NCBI RefSeq assembly: GCF_015350905.1
Contig: NZ_JADKRZ010000001.1
Span: forward strand, 434,001 to 498,000
DNA: 64,000 bases
Direction of reading: 5' to 3'
From: Curtobacterium sp. VKM Ac-2865
GTDB lineage: Bacteria > Actinomycetota > Actinomycetes > Actinomycetales > Microbacteriaceae
Both the position numbers and the translations under genes were made by a program. The notes under the pieces were generated by a model. It had not been told where the DNA came from. It saw only the letters and a program-made list of their open reading frames with translations, and made no database searches. Below are positions 1 to 8,397 of this stretch, in pieces; the first letter of the stretch is position 1, and every line of letters begins with the position of its first letter.

Positions 1-248
1 GCTTCCAGGAGGCGCTGGGCGGCAGGGTCGATGACGTACTGCCACGGGGAGAACAGCCGCGTGTGCCCCCAAGCGCGAACGCTCGTCCCCACGGTCGGCC
101 CAGCTTCGTAGACGACGACATCGAGGCCGCGCTCAAGGAGGTGCGCGGCGGCAGCGAGGCCGACGGGGCCGGCACCAATGATCGCGACGGGGAGTCCGGT
201 GAGGCGGTCCGCGTCGGTCCGGGGTGGGACGGTGAGGGTGAGCGTCAT
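1..248 (-). CDS. NAD(P)/FAD-dependent oxidoreductase, N-terminal part, cut by window edge
   Basis: The first 82 residues are visible, starting at an ATG (complement of 246-248). A Rossmann dinucleotide-binding motif GAGPVG lies at residues 25-30 after a strand VAII, followed by a second strand ending in E (VVVYEAG), typical of FAD-binding flavoproteins. It is the last visible gene of a leftward arsenic operon, 20 bp after arsC. Flavoprotein monooxygenases (ArsO-like) are known neighbours of arsC and arsB in actinobacteria, so an arsenic-linked role is plausible. The catalytic part lies outside the window, so substrate and exact family cannot be decided. Confidence 0.75.
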   Translation of the reverse strand, partial: MTLTLTVPPRTDADRLTGLPVAIIGAGPVGLAAAAHLLERGLDVVVYEAGPTVGTSVRAWGHTRLFSPWQYVIDPAAQRLLE

Positions 249-268
249 GGTCTGCGGCTTCCTGGTCG

Positions 269-685
269 TTACGCGGTTGCTTCGGCGGGCAGCAGCTCGG
301 CGAGGAGCGTCTGGACGCGGTGCTTGATGTCGTCGCGGATGGGGCGGACGTCCTCGATGCCGCGGCCGGCGGGGTCGGTGAGTTCCCAGTCCTCGTACCG
401 CTTCCCGGGGAAGATCGGGCAGGCGTCGCCGCATCCCATGGTGATGACGGCGTCGGAGTCGCGGACGGCGTCGGTGGTGAGGATCTTCGGCTGGTTGCCG
501 GCGATGTCGATGCCGTCTTCGGCCATCGCCTGGATCGCGATCGGGTTGATCTGGTCCTTCGGCGCACTGCCGGCGGAGATGACCTCGACGCGGTCGCCGC
601 CGAGGGCCTGGGCGTAGCCGGCGGCCATCTGGGAGCGTCCGGCGTTGTGGACGCAGACGAACAGGATCGTGGGCTTGTCACTCAT
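269..685 (-). CDS. arsC: Arsenate reductase, low-molecular-weight phosphatase type
   Basis: A 138-residue protein of the LMW protein tyrosine phosphatase fold. The P-loop CVHNAGRS (Cys11 to Arg17) carries the nucleophile and the arginine that hold the arsenate oxyanion. TMGCGDACP and a DP motif (LTDPAGRG) follow; the two extra cysteines around CGDAC could resolve the Cys-As intermediate. ArsC enzymes reduce As(V) to As(III) in the cytosol for export; in actinobacteria the electrons come from mycothiol/mycoredoxin or thioredoxin, which cannot be told apart here. The start is the ATG at 685; longer in-frame extensions are low-complexity Arg/His sequence and unlikely to be translated. It follows the arsB-type pump by 20 bp. 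Confidence 0.93.
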   Translation of the reverse strand: MSDKPTILFVCVHNAGRSQMAAGYAQALGGDRVEVISAGSAPKDQINPIAIQAMAEDGIDIAGNQPKILTTDAVRDSDAVITMGCGDACPIFPGKRYEDWELTDPAGRGIEDVRPIRDDIKHRVQTLLAELLPAEATA

Positions 686-705
686 GAGTGTGTGTCTTTC
701 CGGGT

Positions 706-2109
706 TCAGTGGATGAGGGTGAGCCAGCCGGCGAGGGCGGCGAGGGTGATGGCGAGGACGGGGATGGTGAGGATGATGCCGGTGCGGAAGTACTGCCCCC
801 ACCCGATGTGGATGCCCTTCTTTTCCAGCACGTGCAACCACAGCAGCGTTGCGAGGGAGCCGATGGGGGTGATCTTCGGGCCGAGGTCGGAGCCGATGAC
901 GTTGGCGTAGACCATCACCTCGTGTGTCAGCCCGGTCGCGCCGGCACCGCCGATGGCAAGGGCGGCGATGAGGACGGTGGGCATGTTGTTCATCAGGGAC
1001 GCGAGGATCGCGATGGTGAACCCGACGCCGAGCGCGGTGACGAGGACCCCGTGGTCACCGAGCACGTCGAACAGCGTCGCGAGGTGGTCAGTGAGGCCCT
1101 GGTTCTGGAGGCCGTAGACGACGAGGTACATGCCGATGGAGAACAGCACGATCTGCCACGGCGCCTCCCGGATCGTCTTCCACACCGGGATCACCCGCCC
1201 CGACGGCGCACCCGGCCCGGTGCTGCCTGCGCTGACGGTGGCAGTACCGCCGGTTGCGACGAGGACCGGTGCGGCCTCGGCACGAGCGAAGAGGAACGCG
1301 GGCTGCCGTGAAGCCGCGGCAACGATGACGACGGCTCCGACGCCGGCGACAGCGGCGAGCGGGACGCCGAGCGGGTCGGCGGCGAAGTAGCCGACCAGCA
1401 GCAGCGCGAGGACGACCCAGCCAGCGCGGAACGTCGCACGGTCCGTGATCGCGGCGGCGGGGCTGGTGAGGGCGAGGACGTCGTACCGCTTCGGGATGCT
1501 CCTGCCGAAGTACAGCAGCAGCATGCCGAGGGAGGCCAGGACGGAGACGATGCCGACGGGGATCATGACGGCGGCGTACTCGGCGAAGCCGAGGTGGAAG
1601 TAGTCGGCGGAGACGATGTTGACCAGGTTCGACACCACCAGCGGCAGACTGCCGGTGTCGGCGATGAACCCGGTGGCGAGGATGAACCCGAGCGCCGCTT
1701 TCTGCGGCATGTTCAACGCTCGGAGCATCCCGACGACGATCGGGGTGAGGATCAGCGCGGCCCCGTCGTTGGCGAACACCGCCGCGATGACCGCGCCGAG
1801 GCCCACGATCAGGACGAACAGCAGCCGTCCGTTGCCGCGGCCCCAGCGGGCGACGTGGAGGGCTGCCCACTCGAAGAACCCGGCCTCGTCGAGGATCAAC
1901 GAGATCAGCACCACCGCGACGAAGGTCAGCGTCGCGTTCCACACGATCCCGACCACGGTCGGGACGTCGGAGAGGCCGACGACGGTGGTGGCGAGGGCGA
2001 TGACAGCGCCGATGAGCGCGGTGTAGCCGATCGGGAACCCCTTGGGTTGCCAGATCACCACCACGAGCGTCGCAACGAAGATCGCCGCAGCGACCACAGC
2101 CATCACCAT
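706..2109 (-). CDS. arsB: ArsB-type arsenite exporter (ArsB/NhaD superfamily)
   Basis: A 467-residue integral membrane protein with about twelve hydrophobic segments. It carries the two half-site signatures of the ArsB/NhaD fold, [10 protein letters not shown] in the first half and [13 protein letters not shown] in the second, arranged as an inverted repeat. ArsB extrudes As(OH)3/arsenite produced by the adjacent ArsC. The start chosen is the ATG at 2109, whose A is shared with the last base of the upstream stop codon (TGATG), so translation is coupled to the flavoprotein gene. A non-homologous Arg-rich extension to 2202 was rejected. Specificity for arsenite rests on gene context; the superfamily also holds other anion and sodium transporters. 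Confidence 0.88.
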   Translation of the reverse strand: MVMAVVAAAIFVATLVVVIWQPKGFPIGYTALIGAVIALATTVVGLSDVPTVVGIVWNATLTFVAVVLISLILDEAGFFEWAALHVARWGRGNGRLLFVLIVGLGAVIAAVFANDGAALILTPIVVGMLRALNMPQKAALGFILATGFIADTGSLPLVVSNLVNIVSADYFHLGFAEYAAVMIPVGIVSVLASLGMLLLYFGRSIPKRYDVLALTSPAAAITDRATFRAGWVVLALLLVGYFAADPLGVPLAAVAGVGAVVIVAAASRQPAFLFARAEAAPVLVATGGTATVSAGSTGPGAPSGRVIPVWKTIREAPWQIVLFSIGMYLVVYGLQNQGLTDHLATLFDVLGDHGVLVTALGVGFTIAILASLMNNMPTVLIAALAIGGAGATGLTHEVMVYANVIGSDLGPKITPIGSLATLLWLHVLEKKGIHIGWGQYFRTGIILTIPVLAITLAALAGWLTLIH

Positions 2110-3512
2110 CAGGCAGTCACCCCGGCCTGGCTTGATGCAGCCAGGTTCTCTGCGGCGGCGGCGCGTTCCCAGCCCTGCGCGGCGACCTGCACGGCGTCCC
2201 ACGGGGACCCGAGCGGCGGCGTGTAGCTGAGGTCAAGATCGATCACGTCGTCCACCGTGAGCTCCGCGTGGAGAGCGGTGGCGAACGTGTCGATGCGCTT
2301 GCTGATCTCCGCAGTCCGCTGCCCGACGATCTGCGCACCAAGCAGCCGACCGGTGGACTGGTCGCCGGTGACGCTGATCGTCAGCGGGACGGCGCCCGGG
2401 TAGTACCGCTTGTGGTCATCCGCCACCGTCACCCGCGTCAGCGGCGACACGTCCAGATGGCCGGTCTCGTGCTGGCGGAGGCCGGTGCGGGCGGCGACGA
2501 GGTCGAACACCTTCACCACCTGCGTCCCCACCGACCCGGCGAACGTCTTCGAGCCGCCGAGCATGTTCTCCGCAGCGACGCGACCCTGCTTGTGCGCTGT
2601 CGTCCCGAGCGGCAACCACGTGGTGCCCAGGAGGCGGTGATGCGTCACGACGCAGTCACCAGCCGCCCACACATGCGGCACCCCGGTCCGCATGCTGGCG
2701 TCGACGACAATCGCTCCGCCCTGCCCCAGCCGCGCACCCGCGGCGACCGCGAGGTCCGTGACGGGACGGACCCCGACACAGACCACGACGAGCGCGAACG
2801 TGCCCTCCGCGTCACCGGACGTGGAGCTGGTGGCGACACGCCACTGCCCATTGCCGCCCGGGGTGATGCCCGTGACGGTGGCACCGGTGAGGACCGTCGC
2901 GCCGTGGCGGCGCACCTCGGCGGTCACGAGAGACCCGAGCTCCGAGTCGAGGGTGGAGAGCACTTCCGCGCTGCGCTGGATGAGCGTCGTGTCGAACCCG
3001 CGCGCGACGAGGCCCTCGGTCATCTCCAGGCCGATGTAGCCGGCACCGACGACCGCGACGCGGCTGCCCGCGGGCAAGAGCTCGAGGGCGTCGACGACCT
3101 GCTCGGCGTCGGTCATCGAGTGCAGCAGATGGATGCGCTGCTCCCCGAACGGCACCCCCGCGGGGCGCACCGGCTCAGCACCGGTCGCGATCAGCAGCTC
3201 GTCGTATGAGATCTCCTCCTCGCCGGCGGGACCGGTGACGGTCAGAAAGCGGCGGTCGACGTCGACGGCCGAGGCCCAGGTCGAGGAGCGGACCGCCATG
3301 CCAGCGGCTTCAAGGTCAGCACGGGTGCGGTGCGCGAGGGACGCTTCCGTGACGACGTCACCGGACACCCAGTACGGGATGCCGCAGATGGAGAAGTTCG
3401 GGAACTCGTCCGCGAGCACCACCGTCACATCCGTGGACGGGTCGAGTTCACGGGCACGGAGCGCCGCGGCAATGCCGGCGTCGCTGCCACCGACGGCGAG
3501 GAGATGAGTCAT
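2109..3512 (-). CDS. Pyridine nucleotide-disulfide oxidoreductase, CoA-disulfide reductase-like, ars operon
   Basis: A 467-residue two-dinucleotide-binding flavoprotein. The N-terminal FAD site is [17 protein letters not shown] and the NAD(P) site [13 protein letters not shown] lies near residue 160. The [11 protein letters not shown] segment near residue 43 puts a single cysteine where CoA-disulfide reductases and NADH oxidases have theirs, and VWAAGDC is the second FAD-contact motif. It is the first gene of the leftward ars operon and overlaps arsB by one base. Members of this group in ars operons are thought to feed electrons to thiol systems or act on arsenic-thiol adducts; the exact substrate here is unknown. 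Confidence 0.85.
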   Translation of the reverse strand: MTHLLAVGGSDAGIAAALRARELDPSTDVTVVLADEFPNFSICGIPYWVSGDVVTEASLAHRTRADLEAAGMAVRSSTWASAVDVDRRFLTVTGPAGEEEISYDELLIATGAEPVRPAGVPFGEQRIHLLHSMTDAEQVVDALELLPAGSRVAVVGAGYIGLEMTEGLVARGFDTTLIQRSAEVLSTLDSELGSLVTAEVRRHGATVLTGATVTGITPGGNGQWRVATSSTSGDAEGTFALVVVCVGVRPVTDLAVAAGARLGQGGAIVVDASMRTGVPHVWAAGDCVVTHHRLLGTTWLPLGTTAHKQGRVAAENMLGGSKTFAGSVGTQVVKVFDLVAARTGLRQHETGHLDVSPLTRVTVADDHKRYYPGAVPLTISVTGDQSTGRLLGAQIVGQRTAEISKRIDTFATALHAELTVDDVIDLDLSYTPPLGSPWDAVQVAAQGWERAAAAENLAASSQAGVTA

Positions 3513-3629
3513 CAGGCTGGTCCTTCACGGATCGAGCGGGAAGCCGAAAGCCGGCCCGCACATCGAAGCACGTCGATATCGATGAACGCAAATATAGACG
3601 CGTGTCGAAGCCCGTGGGAGGATGAGCCC
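3513..3629. promoter_or_regulatory. Divergent promoter region of the ars operon and arsR
   Basis: This 117-bp gap separates the leftward disulfide-reductase/arsB/arsC operon from rightward arsR. It holds the palindrome TCGATATCGA (3573-3582) followed by an AT-rich patch CAAATATAGA (3589-3598) in otherwise GC-rich DNA. An ArsR/SmtB repressor normally binds an AT-containing dyad in exactly such a shared promoter, so this is the likely operator. No footprint-grade consensus can be assigned by eye. Confidence 0.55.
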
Positions 3630-3983
3630 ATGACGATCGAGCTGCTCCCCATCCAGGACGTCACCGCGTGCTGCTCGCCCGTCACCACCGAGGCGATGGA
3701 TCAGGCGTCCGCAGAGGTCCTCGCGAAGTCGCTCAAGGCGATCGCTGACCCGGCACGGCTCCGGCTGATCTCGATGGTCGCCGCGCACGACGGCGCCGAG
3801 GCGTGCGTGTGCGACCTGCAGGAACCGCTTGGCCTGTCGCAGCCGACCGTCTCGCACCACCTCAAGGTGCTCGTCGACGCCGGAATCCTGCACCGCGAGA
3901 AGCGTGGCACGTGGGCGTACTTCTCCCTCGTCCCCGGCGCCCTCGACACCCTCGCCGGCCTCATCGCCGTGCCGGCAAAGTAG
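3630..3983 (+). CDS. arsR: ArsR/SmtB-family arsenite-responsive repressor
   Basis: A 117-residue winged-helix regulator. The recognition helix region is LSQPTVSHHLKVLVDAGIL and the wing is REKRGTWAYFSL. The ACVCDL motif at the start of helix alpha-3 carries the paired cysteines that bind As(III)/Sb(III) in classical ArsR (CVCDL). An additional CC pair lies near the N-terminus (VTACCSPV). The ATG at 3630 follows a GGGAGGATGAG purine-rich ribosome site. It is transcribed divergently from the ars operon, consistent with autoregulation and control of the operon. Confidence 0.92.
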   Translation: MTIELLPIQDVTACCSPVTTEAMDQASAEVLAKSLKAIADPARLRLISMVAAHDGAEACVCDLQEPLGLSQPTVSHHLKVLVDAGILHREKRGTWAYFSLVPGALDTLAGLIAVPAK

Positions 3984-4010
3984 GCCGAACCCGCGTAGCC
4001 GCGGATCTCC

Positions 4011-4496
4011 TCAGTGGTGGCCGTGAACGACGGCGTGACCGCGCCCGCGGCTGATCATCCATCGATTGACGGGGGTGGTGACGATGAATGCAACCAGGAG
4101 CGAGAACGCGAGGGAGCTCCAGAACAGCCAGTCGCTTAGCTGCGCGTCCATGGCGCCGGGGACAGCGACGATGACTGTGTTGTCGATGATCTCCATGATG
4201 GCGATCGACACGGTGTCGGCGGCGAGAGCGACTTTGAACGCGGCGGAGAACGTCAGTCCGGATCGGATGACGCCGCGCATCGTGAGGGCGTAGCCGAAGA
4301 TGAACGCGAGCACGATCGACAGGATGATCGTCCCGGTGTTGTGCAGGCCGGTGGCGGTGCCGATGACCATGCCGAGCACTTCGCCGATCGCGCACCCGGT
4401 GAGGCAGTGCAGCGTCGCTTGCGCAGCCATCGACCAGGTCGTCGCCCCGTGACTGCCCTTTTGTTCGGCCATCTTGTGGTCCTCGTGCGCGTTCAT
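4011..4496 (-). CDS. DUF4396 membrane protein
   Basis: A 161-residue protein with four predicted membrane spans after a hydrophilic N-terminus (MNAHEDHKMAEQKGSHG). The segment ATLHCLTGCAIGEVLGM carries two cysteines in the first span, a signature of DUF4396 proteins. The tail is His-rich (GRGHAVVHGHH), suggesting metal contact. The family has no proven function but is often encoded with copper-export genes. A perfect CsoR-like operator lies 37 bp upstream, so copper-controlled expression is likely. It is convergent with arsR, 27 bp away. Confidence 0.82.
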   Translation of the reverse strand: MNAHEDHKMAEQKGSHGATTWSMAAQATLHCLTGCAIGEVLGMVIGTATGLHNTGTIILSIVLAFIFGYALTMRGVIRSGLTFSAAFKVALAADTVSIAIMEIIDNTVIVAVPGAMDAQLSDWLFWSSLAFSLLVAFIVTTPVNRWMISRGRGHAVVHGHH

Positions 4497-4532
4497 GGTG
4501 CTCCTCGTCGGTCGCTGTCAACGTCTCGTTCT

Positions 4533-4551
4533 GGTACCCCCAGGGGGTACC
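4533..4551. promoter_or_regulatory. CsoR-like copper operator
   Basis: The perfect 19-bp palindrome GGTACCCCCAGGGGGTACC matches the TACCCC/GGGGTA dyad bound by actinobacterial CsoR copper-sensing repressors. A second palindrome TAGACGTCTA (4553-4562) abuts it and may hold promoter elements. It sits between leftward DUF4396 and rightward DUF6153/DUF305 genes and could control both. No csoR gene is in the window, so the regulator would act from elsewhere. Confidence 0.7.
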
Positions 4552-4693
4552 CTAGACGTCTAACGCCGATTCCCGTGATGTGTTCCCAAGCTGATCCGTG
4601 TGGCCGTGAATCCGCTCCGCCGGTTGCTTCCGCTTGAGCTGCTGCCGCACCATGGATTCCGCACCCCTGACCCGTCGGACTCACGAAAGCCGC

Positions 4694-5158
4694 ATGTTCC
4701 TCACCGCCAATGCTCCGCGTCGTCGCCTGCTGCTGCAGGTCATGGCGACGTTGGCGTTGCTGCTGTTGATCGGATTCACGGTGCTGATGCACAGCATGCT
4801 CGGCCACACCACCGGCTCCGAGCACGCGATGACCACGGCGTCGAGCGCCATGAGTGCGGAGCACGGCCACAGCGCTCCCACCGGCCACGCTGAGCACGCC
4901 GCTGTACCGGCAGGCACCGTGATGACGGGGTTGAGCGACGCCGGGTGTGACGGCGGGCTGTGTTCGCTGATGTGTTCGCTGATGGGGATGGCGTGCGCGC
5001 TGACAATCGCCCTGTTCGCGTGGGCGCTGCTGCGCGCCCGGAACGGCGGGGTCCTCTACGTCCTGGCGCGGCTACTCGCGCTGGTTGACCGGGTGGCGCG
5101 CCGCGTCGCGACAGCGAAACCGCCGTCATTGACGGCGTTGCAGGTCATTCGCATCTGA
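4694..5158 (+). CDS. DUF6153-family membrane protein (His-rich external loop)
   Basis: A protein of about 154 residues from the ATG at 4694; an in-frame ATG at 4652 is the alternative start. An Arg-rich start is followed by a hydrophobic span (LLLQVMATLALLLLIGFTVL). A His/Met-rich loop comes next (HSMLGHTTGSEHAMTT, AEHGHSAPTGHAEHAA), then Cys-containing CDGGLCSLMCSLMGMAC leading into a second span. The His, Met and Cys pattern suits copper binding outside the membrane, but the function is unknown. It shares the C-terminal ending SLTxLxxxRI with the protein at 11142-11585, so the two are paralogues. It precedes the DUF305 gene and lies beside the CsoR-like operator. Confidence 0.75.
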   Translation: MFLTANAPRRRLLLQVMATLALLLLIGFTVLMHSMLGHTTGSEHAMTTASSAMSAEHGHSAPTGHAEHAAVPAGTVMTGLSDAGCDGGLCSLMCSLMGMACALTIALFAWALLRARNGGVLYVLARLLALVDRVARRVATAKPPSLTALQVIRI

Positions 5159-5270
5159 TTCCTTCCCGCGGGATACACCCACCTCGGGAGGCTCCCGCAT
5201 GCCCGGAAACCCCGGGTAGGCACACGCCTGCCCGGATCACCTGACGCATCCACGGGAACGGAAACTTCTC

Positions 5271-5873
5271 ATGCACACCACCACGCGTGCCCTCGTGGTC
5301 GCCTCCGCATTCACCATCGGCCTCACCCTCGCCGGCTGCTCGACCAACAGCACCGGATCTTCCGACAACTCGTCCTCGTCGTCGACATCGGCGGCGTCGA
5401 AGCGCAACGACCAGGACGTGATGTTCACGCAGGAGATGCGCGCGCACCACCAGCAGGCGATCGAGATGAGCGACATGCTCCTGGAGAAGGGCTCCGACGT
5501 TGACGCCGACGTCGTCACCCTCGCCAAGCATATTAAGGCCGAGCAGACGCCGGAGATCAAGACCATGACCGGCTGGCTGAAGACCTGGGGTGAACCCACC
5601 GATACCTCGACCATGTCCGGGATGGATCACTCCGCGACGTCGGGCGGCATGATGTCCGACCCCGACATGGAGGCCCTCGACAAGGCGTCCGCTGCGGACG
5701 CGGGAAAGCTCTACCTCGAGCAGATGGTCGAGCACCACACCAGCGCCGTCGACATGGCGGGAGCCGAAATCGACAAGGGCAAAAACACCGGCGCGGTCGC
5801 CCTGGCGAAGTCGATCGTGTCGAGCCAGACCGAGCAGATCACCCAGATGAAAGACATACTCGCGTCGATGTGA
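5271..5873 (+). CDS. DUF305 lipoprotein
   Basis: A 200-residue secreted lipoprotein: signal peptide with lipobox LAGC (Cys24 modified), then a Ser-rich linker. Two four-helix halves follow, each with the DUF305 core (EMRAHHQQAIEMSD and EQMVEHHTSAVDMAG). The paired His and Met residues are typical of this ferritin-like family, which is repeatedly found with copper-resistance genes. It lies 112 bp after the DUF6153 gene and probably belongs to the same copper-linked unit. Confidence 0.88.
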   Translation: MHTTTRALVVASAFTIGLTLAGCSTNSTGSSDNSSSSSTSAASKRNDQDVMFTQEMRAHHQQAIEMSDMLLEKGSDVDADVVTLAKHIKAEQTPEIKTMTGWLKTWGEPTDTSTMSGMDHSATSGGMMSDPDMEALDKASAADAGKLYLEQMVEHHTSAVDMAGAEIDKGKNTGAVALAKSIVSSQTEQITQMKDILASM

Positions 5874-6252
5874 GACCGGCGCGGGTCGCGGCGGTGCCTC
5901 CCTCACTGCCGCGGCCCGCGACCGATCCCACCTTCTTCTCTCACTCGACTGCGATCGAGCCCCTTTGTGGAGAATGTGCATGCCCCGCACCGACCCTAGA
6001 CGCTCACCCCGTCCGGGCGGACCTTCGCCGTCAACCCAGTCGGCTTCGGCCGAGCACTCCTGCACCGCCAAGTCATGCCCGGCGGCAGCAACCCCGTCGA
6101 TCCATCAGACGCCGGGTTTCCCCCTGACCGCCTGTCAGTCCTTGAGCCACGCGGCGACTACGAAAACAGAGCAAATCACCAATGAGAATGGAATCGAACG
6201 TGACCGACTCAATGACACGCCGCCCCGAGGCTGACGAGCGGACGGCCAGCTG
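5874..6252. other. 379-bp stretch without a recognisable gene
   Basis: No start codon with a ribosome site gives a convincing protein here. One rightward frame stays open from about 5992 to 6185 (for example ALLHRQVMPGGSNPVDPSDA) but has no start, so it may be the tail of a decayed gene. The last part is AT-richer than its surroundings and probably holds the promoter of the gene at 6253. Confidence 0.4.
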
Positions 6253-6948
6253 ATGGCATCCAAGAGCGAGCGCCGCGAGAGCGCGCGGCAGAAGGCAGCG
6301 GATCGCGCCGCAAACCAGCGAAGCGATCAGCGCCGTCGGCGGGTGCTGCTCGGCGCGGCCATCACTGTGACGCTTGCCGTCGGCGCAACGATCGGCGGGT
6401 TCGCCATCGCCGGGCAGAATCACGCTGATGCGTCGCGCGCAAACCAGGTGACAGGGAAGGAGGTCACGACCGCACCACCGTGGGCTGCGCCAACAGATCC
6501 GTCTGCTCGAGCACGTGCCGCCGGGTTGGAGGTGGCCGGCATGGAAGGCACAGCACTCCACACGCACCAGCATCTTTCCATCACCATCGACGGTGTGCCC
6601 GTGACCGTGCCAGCAAACATCGGCGTTGACACGCAAAGCGGAGGGATGTCTGCGCTCCACACGCATGACACTGCGGGCATCATCCACGTGGAATCAGCAA
6701 AGGCTGAGTCCTTCGTCCTCGGGCAGCTCTTCACCGAATGGGGCGTTGCGCTCGAGGACCGTCAGGTGGGTGGCTACGTCAACGGACGGGACGGCACCGT
6801 GGTTAGAGTGTTCGTGAATAATGAGCAGACGTCGACCCCGCTTCCGAAGCTCCGACTCGAGGACCGGGACGACATTGCGATCGTCATAACCACTGACGGA
6901 GCGACTCCAACTGCGCCGGCCCCCTTCGACTGGGCTGCTGCAGAGTAA
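6253..6948 (+). CDS. Membrane-anchored extracytoplasmic protein with paired His motifs, unknown function
   Basis: A 231-residue protein: a charged cytoplasmic N-terminus (residues 1-30, Lys/Arg-rich), one membrane span (VLLGAAITVTLAVGATIGGF) and an external domain. The domain has two HTH-type metal-like motifs, ALHTHQHLSITIDG and ALHTHDTAGIIHVES, plus a conserved core FVLGQLFTEWGVALED. I do not recognise a characterised family. The His clusters and its place next to a TlpA-like and a DsbA-like thioredoxin suggest an extracytoplasmic metal or redox role. It is convergent with those genes, with a hairpin terminator between. Confidence 0.7.
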   Translation: MASKSERRESARQKAADRAANQRSDQRRRRVLLGAAITVTLAVGATIGGFAIAGQNHADASRANQVTGKEVTTAPPWAAPTDPSARARAAGLEVAGMEGTALHTHQHLSITIDGVPVTVPANIGVDTQSGGMSALHTHDTAGIIHVESAKAESFVLGQLFTEWGVALEDRQVGGYVNGRDGTVVRVFVNNEQTSTPLPKLRLEDRDDIAIVITTDGATPTAPAPFDWAAAE

Positions 6949-6953
6949 GGCCC

Positions 6954-6991
6954 CTCTCGTCTTGGTAGGCGGTCGGCTACCAAGACGGGAG
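6954..6991. terminator. Bidirectional hairpin at convergent gene ends, containing GGTAG repeat core
   Basis: The stem CGTCTTGGTAG (6958-6968) pairs exactly with CTACCAAGACG (6977-6987), and four more pairs, one of them wobble, extend it to 6954 and 6991. It lies between the stops of two convergent genes. The centre, GGTAGGCGGTCGGCTACC (6964-6981), recurs nearly unchanged at 28342 and 30065. There is no run of T, so termination by a strong hairpin is an inference. Confidence 0.6.
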
Positions 6992-7056
6992 AACTTCGCC
7001 GCAAACGTCCGTCAGTGTGAGCGCAGTTGTTCGGCTCCTTGCCGTCGAAGCGGAGG

Positions 7057-7695
7057 TCAGTCACGAAGTTCGTCGCGGACGAGCGCAGAGAGCGTTCCAA
7101 CACCGTCGATGGCTCCGAGTATTCGGGCGGCGACGCGGCCCTTCGTGTCGAGGACGATGGTGGTGGGAACGGCGTTGGGTGCCACCTGCCCGGAGAGCGC
7201 GAGCTGCATCCGGCCCTCGTTCGCATCAATGATGGACGGATAGCTGACCTTGAAGCGCCGTTCGAAAGCTTCCGCGGTGGAGCGCTGGTCGCGGACGTTG
7301 ACGCCAATGAACTGCACGTCTTGGTTTTGGAAACGTTCGTTGACGGCGTTGAGGTGCTTCGCTTCGGCGCGGCATGGTGGGCAGCTGGCGTACCAGAAGT
7401 TGATGACGACGACGGTGCCGGCAAGAGCGTCGGAGTTGAAGCGGGTGCCGTCGCTGGCGGTCGCATCGAAGCTGATGGGGTCGGTCCGGCCGGCGGGCGG
7501 TACCTGGGTGACAGCGCCGTCGCCGGAGACGTAGTTCTGGGTTGTGCTGGACTTGTACTGTCCAGAAAGGCCGTCGTTGCTGCTGTCCGAACAGCCCGTG
7601 ACGGCCAGCGCGACCAGGAGAGCGGCTGCGCTGGCCAGCGTGCCCCGGTAGCGGTTCGAGCGGGGACGGTGCGCCTGTCCGATGCGATTCGCCAT
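7057..7695 (-). CDS. TlpA/ResA-like thioredoxin-fold lipoprotein
   Basis: A 212-residue lipoprotein with a signal peptide and lipobox VTGC. The thioredoxin-like domain has a CxxC active site in YASCPPCRAEAKHLN and the cis-Pro region VAPNAVPTTIVLD. TlpA/ResA proteins are extracytoplasmic thiol reductants for cytochrome c maturation or other cysteines and receive electrons from CcdA, which is encoded at 13646-14383. The start overlaps the last base of the upstream DsbA-like gene, so the two are co-translated. Confidence 0.88.
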   Translation of the reverse strand: MANRIGQAHRPRSNRYRGTLASAAALLVALAVTGCSDSSNDGLSGQYKSSTTQNYVSGDGAVTQVPPAGRTDPISFDATASDGTRFNSDALAGTVVVINFWYASCPPCRAEAKHLNAVNERFQNQDVQFIGVNVRDQRSTAEAFERRFKVSYPSIIDANEGRMQLALSGQVAPNAVPTTIVLDTKGRVAARILGAIDGVGTLSALVRDELRD

Positions 7696-8381
7696 CAGCC
7701 ATCCTGCCGCTCGAGCGCAGTGGTGAGGGCTTGTTCGAGGTCGTCGTAGGTGCTGAGTTGCACGAGCTCGCCGTCAACAAAGAACGAAGGGGTGCTCTGC
7801 AGCCCGCGGGCGGCACCGTCAGTGACATCTCGTTGAATGCGGTCGCGGACGCTCTTGCTGGCGACGTCGCGGTCGTACTGGTCCAGGTCGAGGCGGAGGT
7901 CTTCGGCGTACCCGCGGAACCGGTCGGCTTGGGAGTCGGTTCCACGTTCACCCCACTCGGCTTGTGTGGTGAACATGCGCTGATACATGGGTTCGAGCCG
8001 GTCTTGCCGGGCAGCGGCTTCGACCGCGTTGGCGGCGTTGCGGGCGTTGCCATGGCCCGGGAGAGGGAAGTAGCGGAACGCGAAGGTCACTTCGCCGGCG
8101 TAGTCCTTCCGGAGCTGTTCGACGTAGGGGTAGAACGCGCCGCACGCTTCGCATTCGAAGTCCAGGAACTCGACGACGGTGACGCCGCTGGTGCCGGGCG
8201 TTCCGAGGATGTGAGTGTCGTCACGGACGAGCGGCGCGGCAGGCGCCGTGGTCGTGTCCCCGGCGGTCGGGGTGGCGGCGTTGGGTGTGCTGACGCGGAT
8301 GATGACGGCGATCACGACGATGAGGACGACGAGGCCGGCGATGATGCCGGAGGTGATACCGATACGGGCACTACGTGTCAT
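7695..8381 (-). CDS. DsbA-like thiol oxidoreductase (thioredoxin_4 type), membrane-anchored
   Basis: A 228-residue protein with one N-terminal membrane anchor (GIIAGLVVLIVVIAVIIRVS) and a DsbA-like thioredoxin domain. The active site is FECEACGAFYPYV and the cis-Pro loop is GLQSTPSFFVDG. Such proteins oxidise or shuffle disulfides outside the membrane. Its stop overlaps the start of the TlpA-like gene; the M23 peptidase gene ends 16 bp upstream. Confidence 0.88.
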   Translation of the reverse strand: MTRSARIGITSGIIAGLVVLIVVIAVIIRVSTPNAATPTAGDTTTAPAAPLVRDDTHILGTPGTSGVTVVEFLDFECEACGAFYPYVEQLRKDYAGEVTFAFRYFPLPGHGNARNAANAVEAAARQDRLEPMYQRMFTTQAEWGERGTDSQADRFRGYAEDLRLDLDQYDRDVASKSVRDRIQRDVTDGAARGLQSTPSFFVDGELVQLSTYDDLEQALTTALERQDG

Positions 8382-8397
8382 GGCGGGCTCCTAGGGT

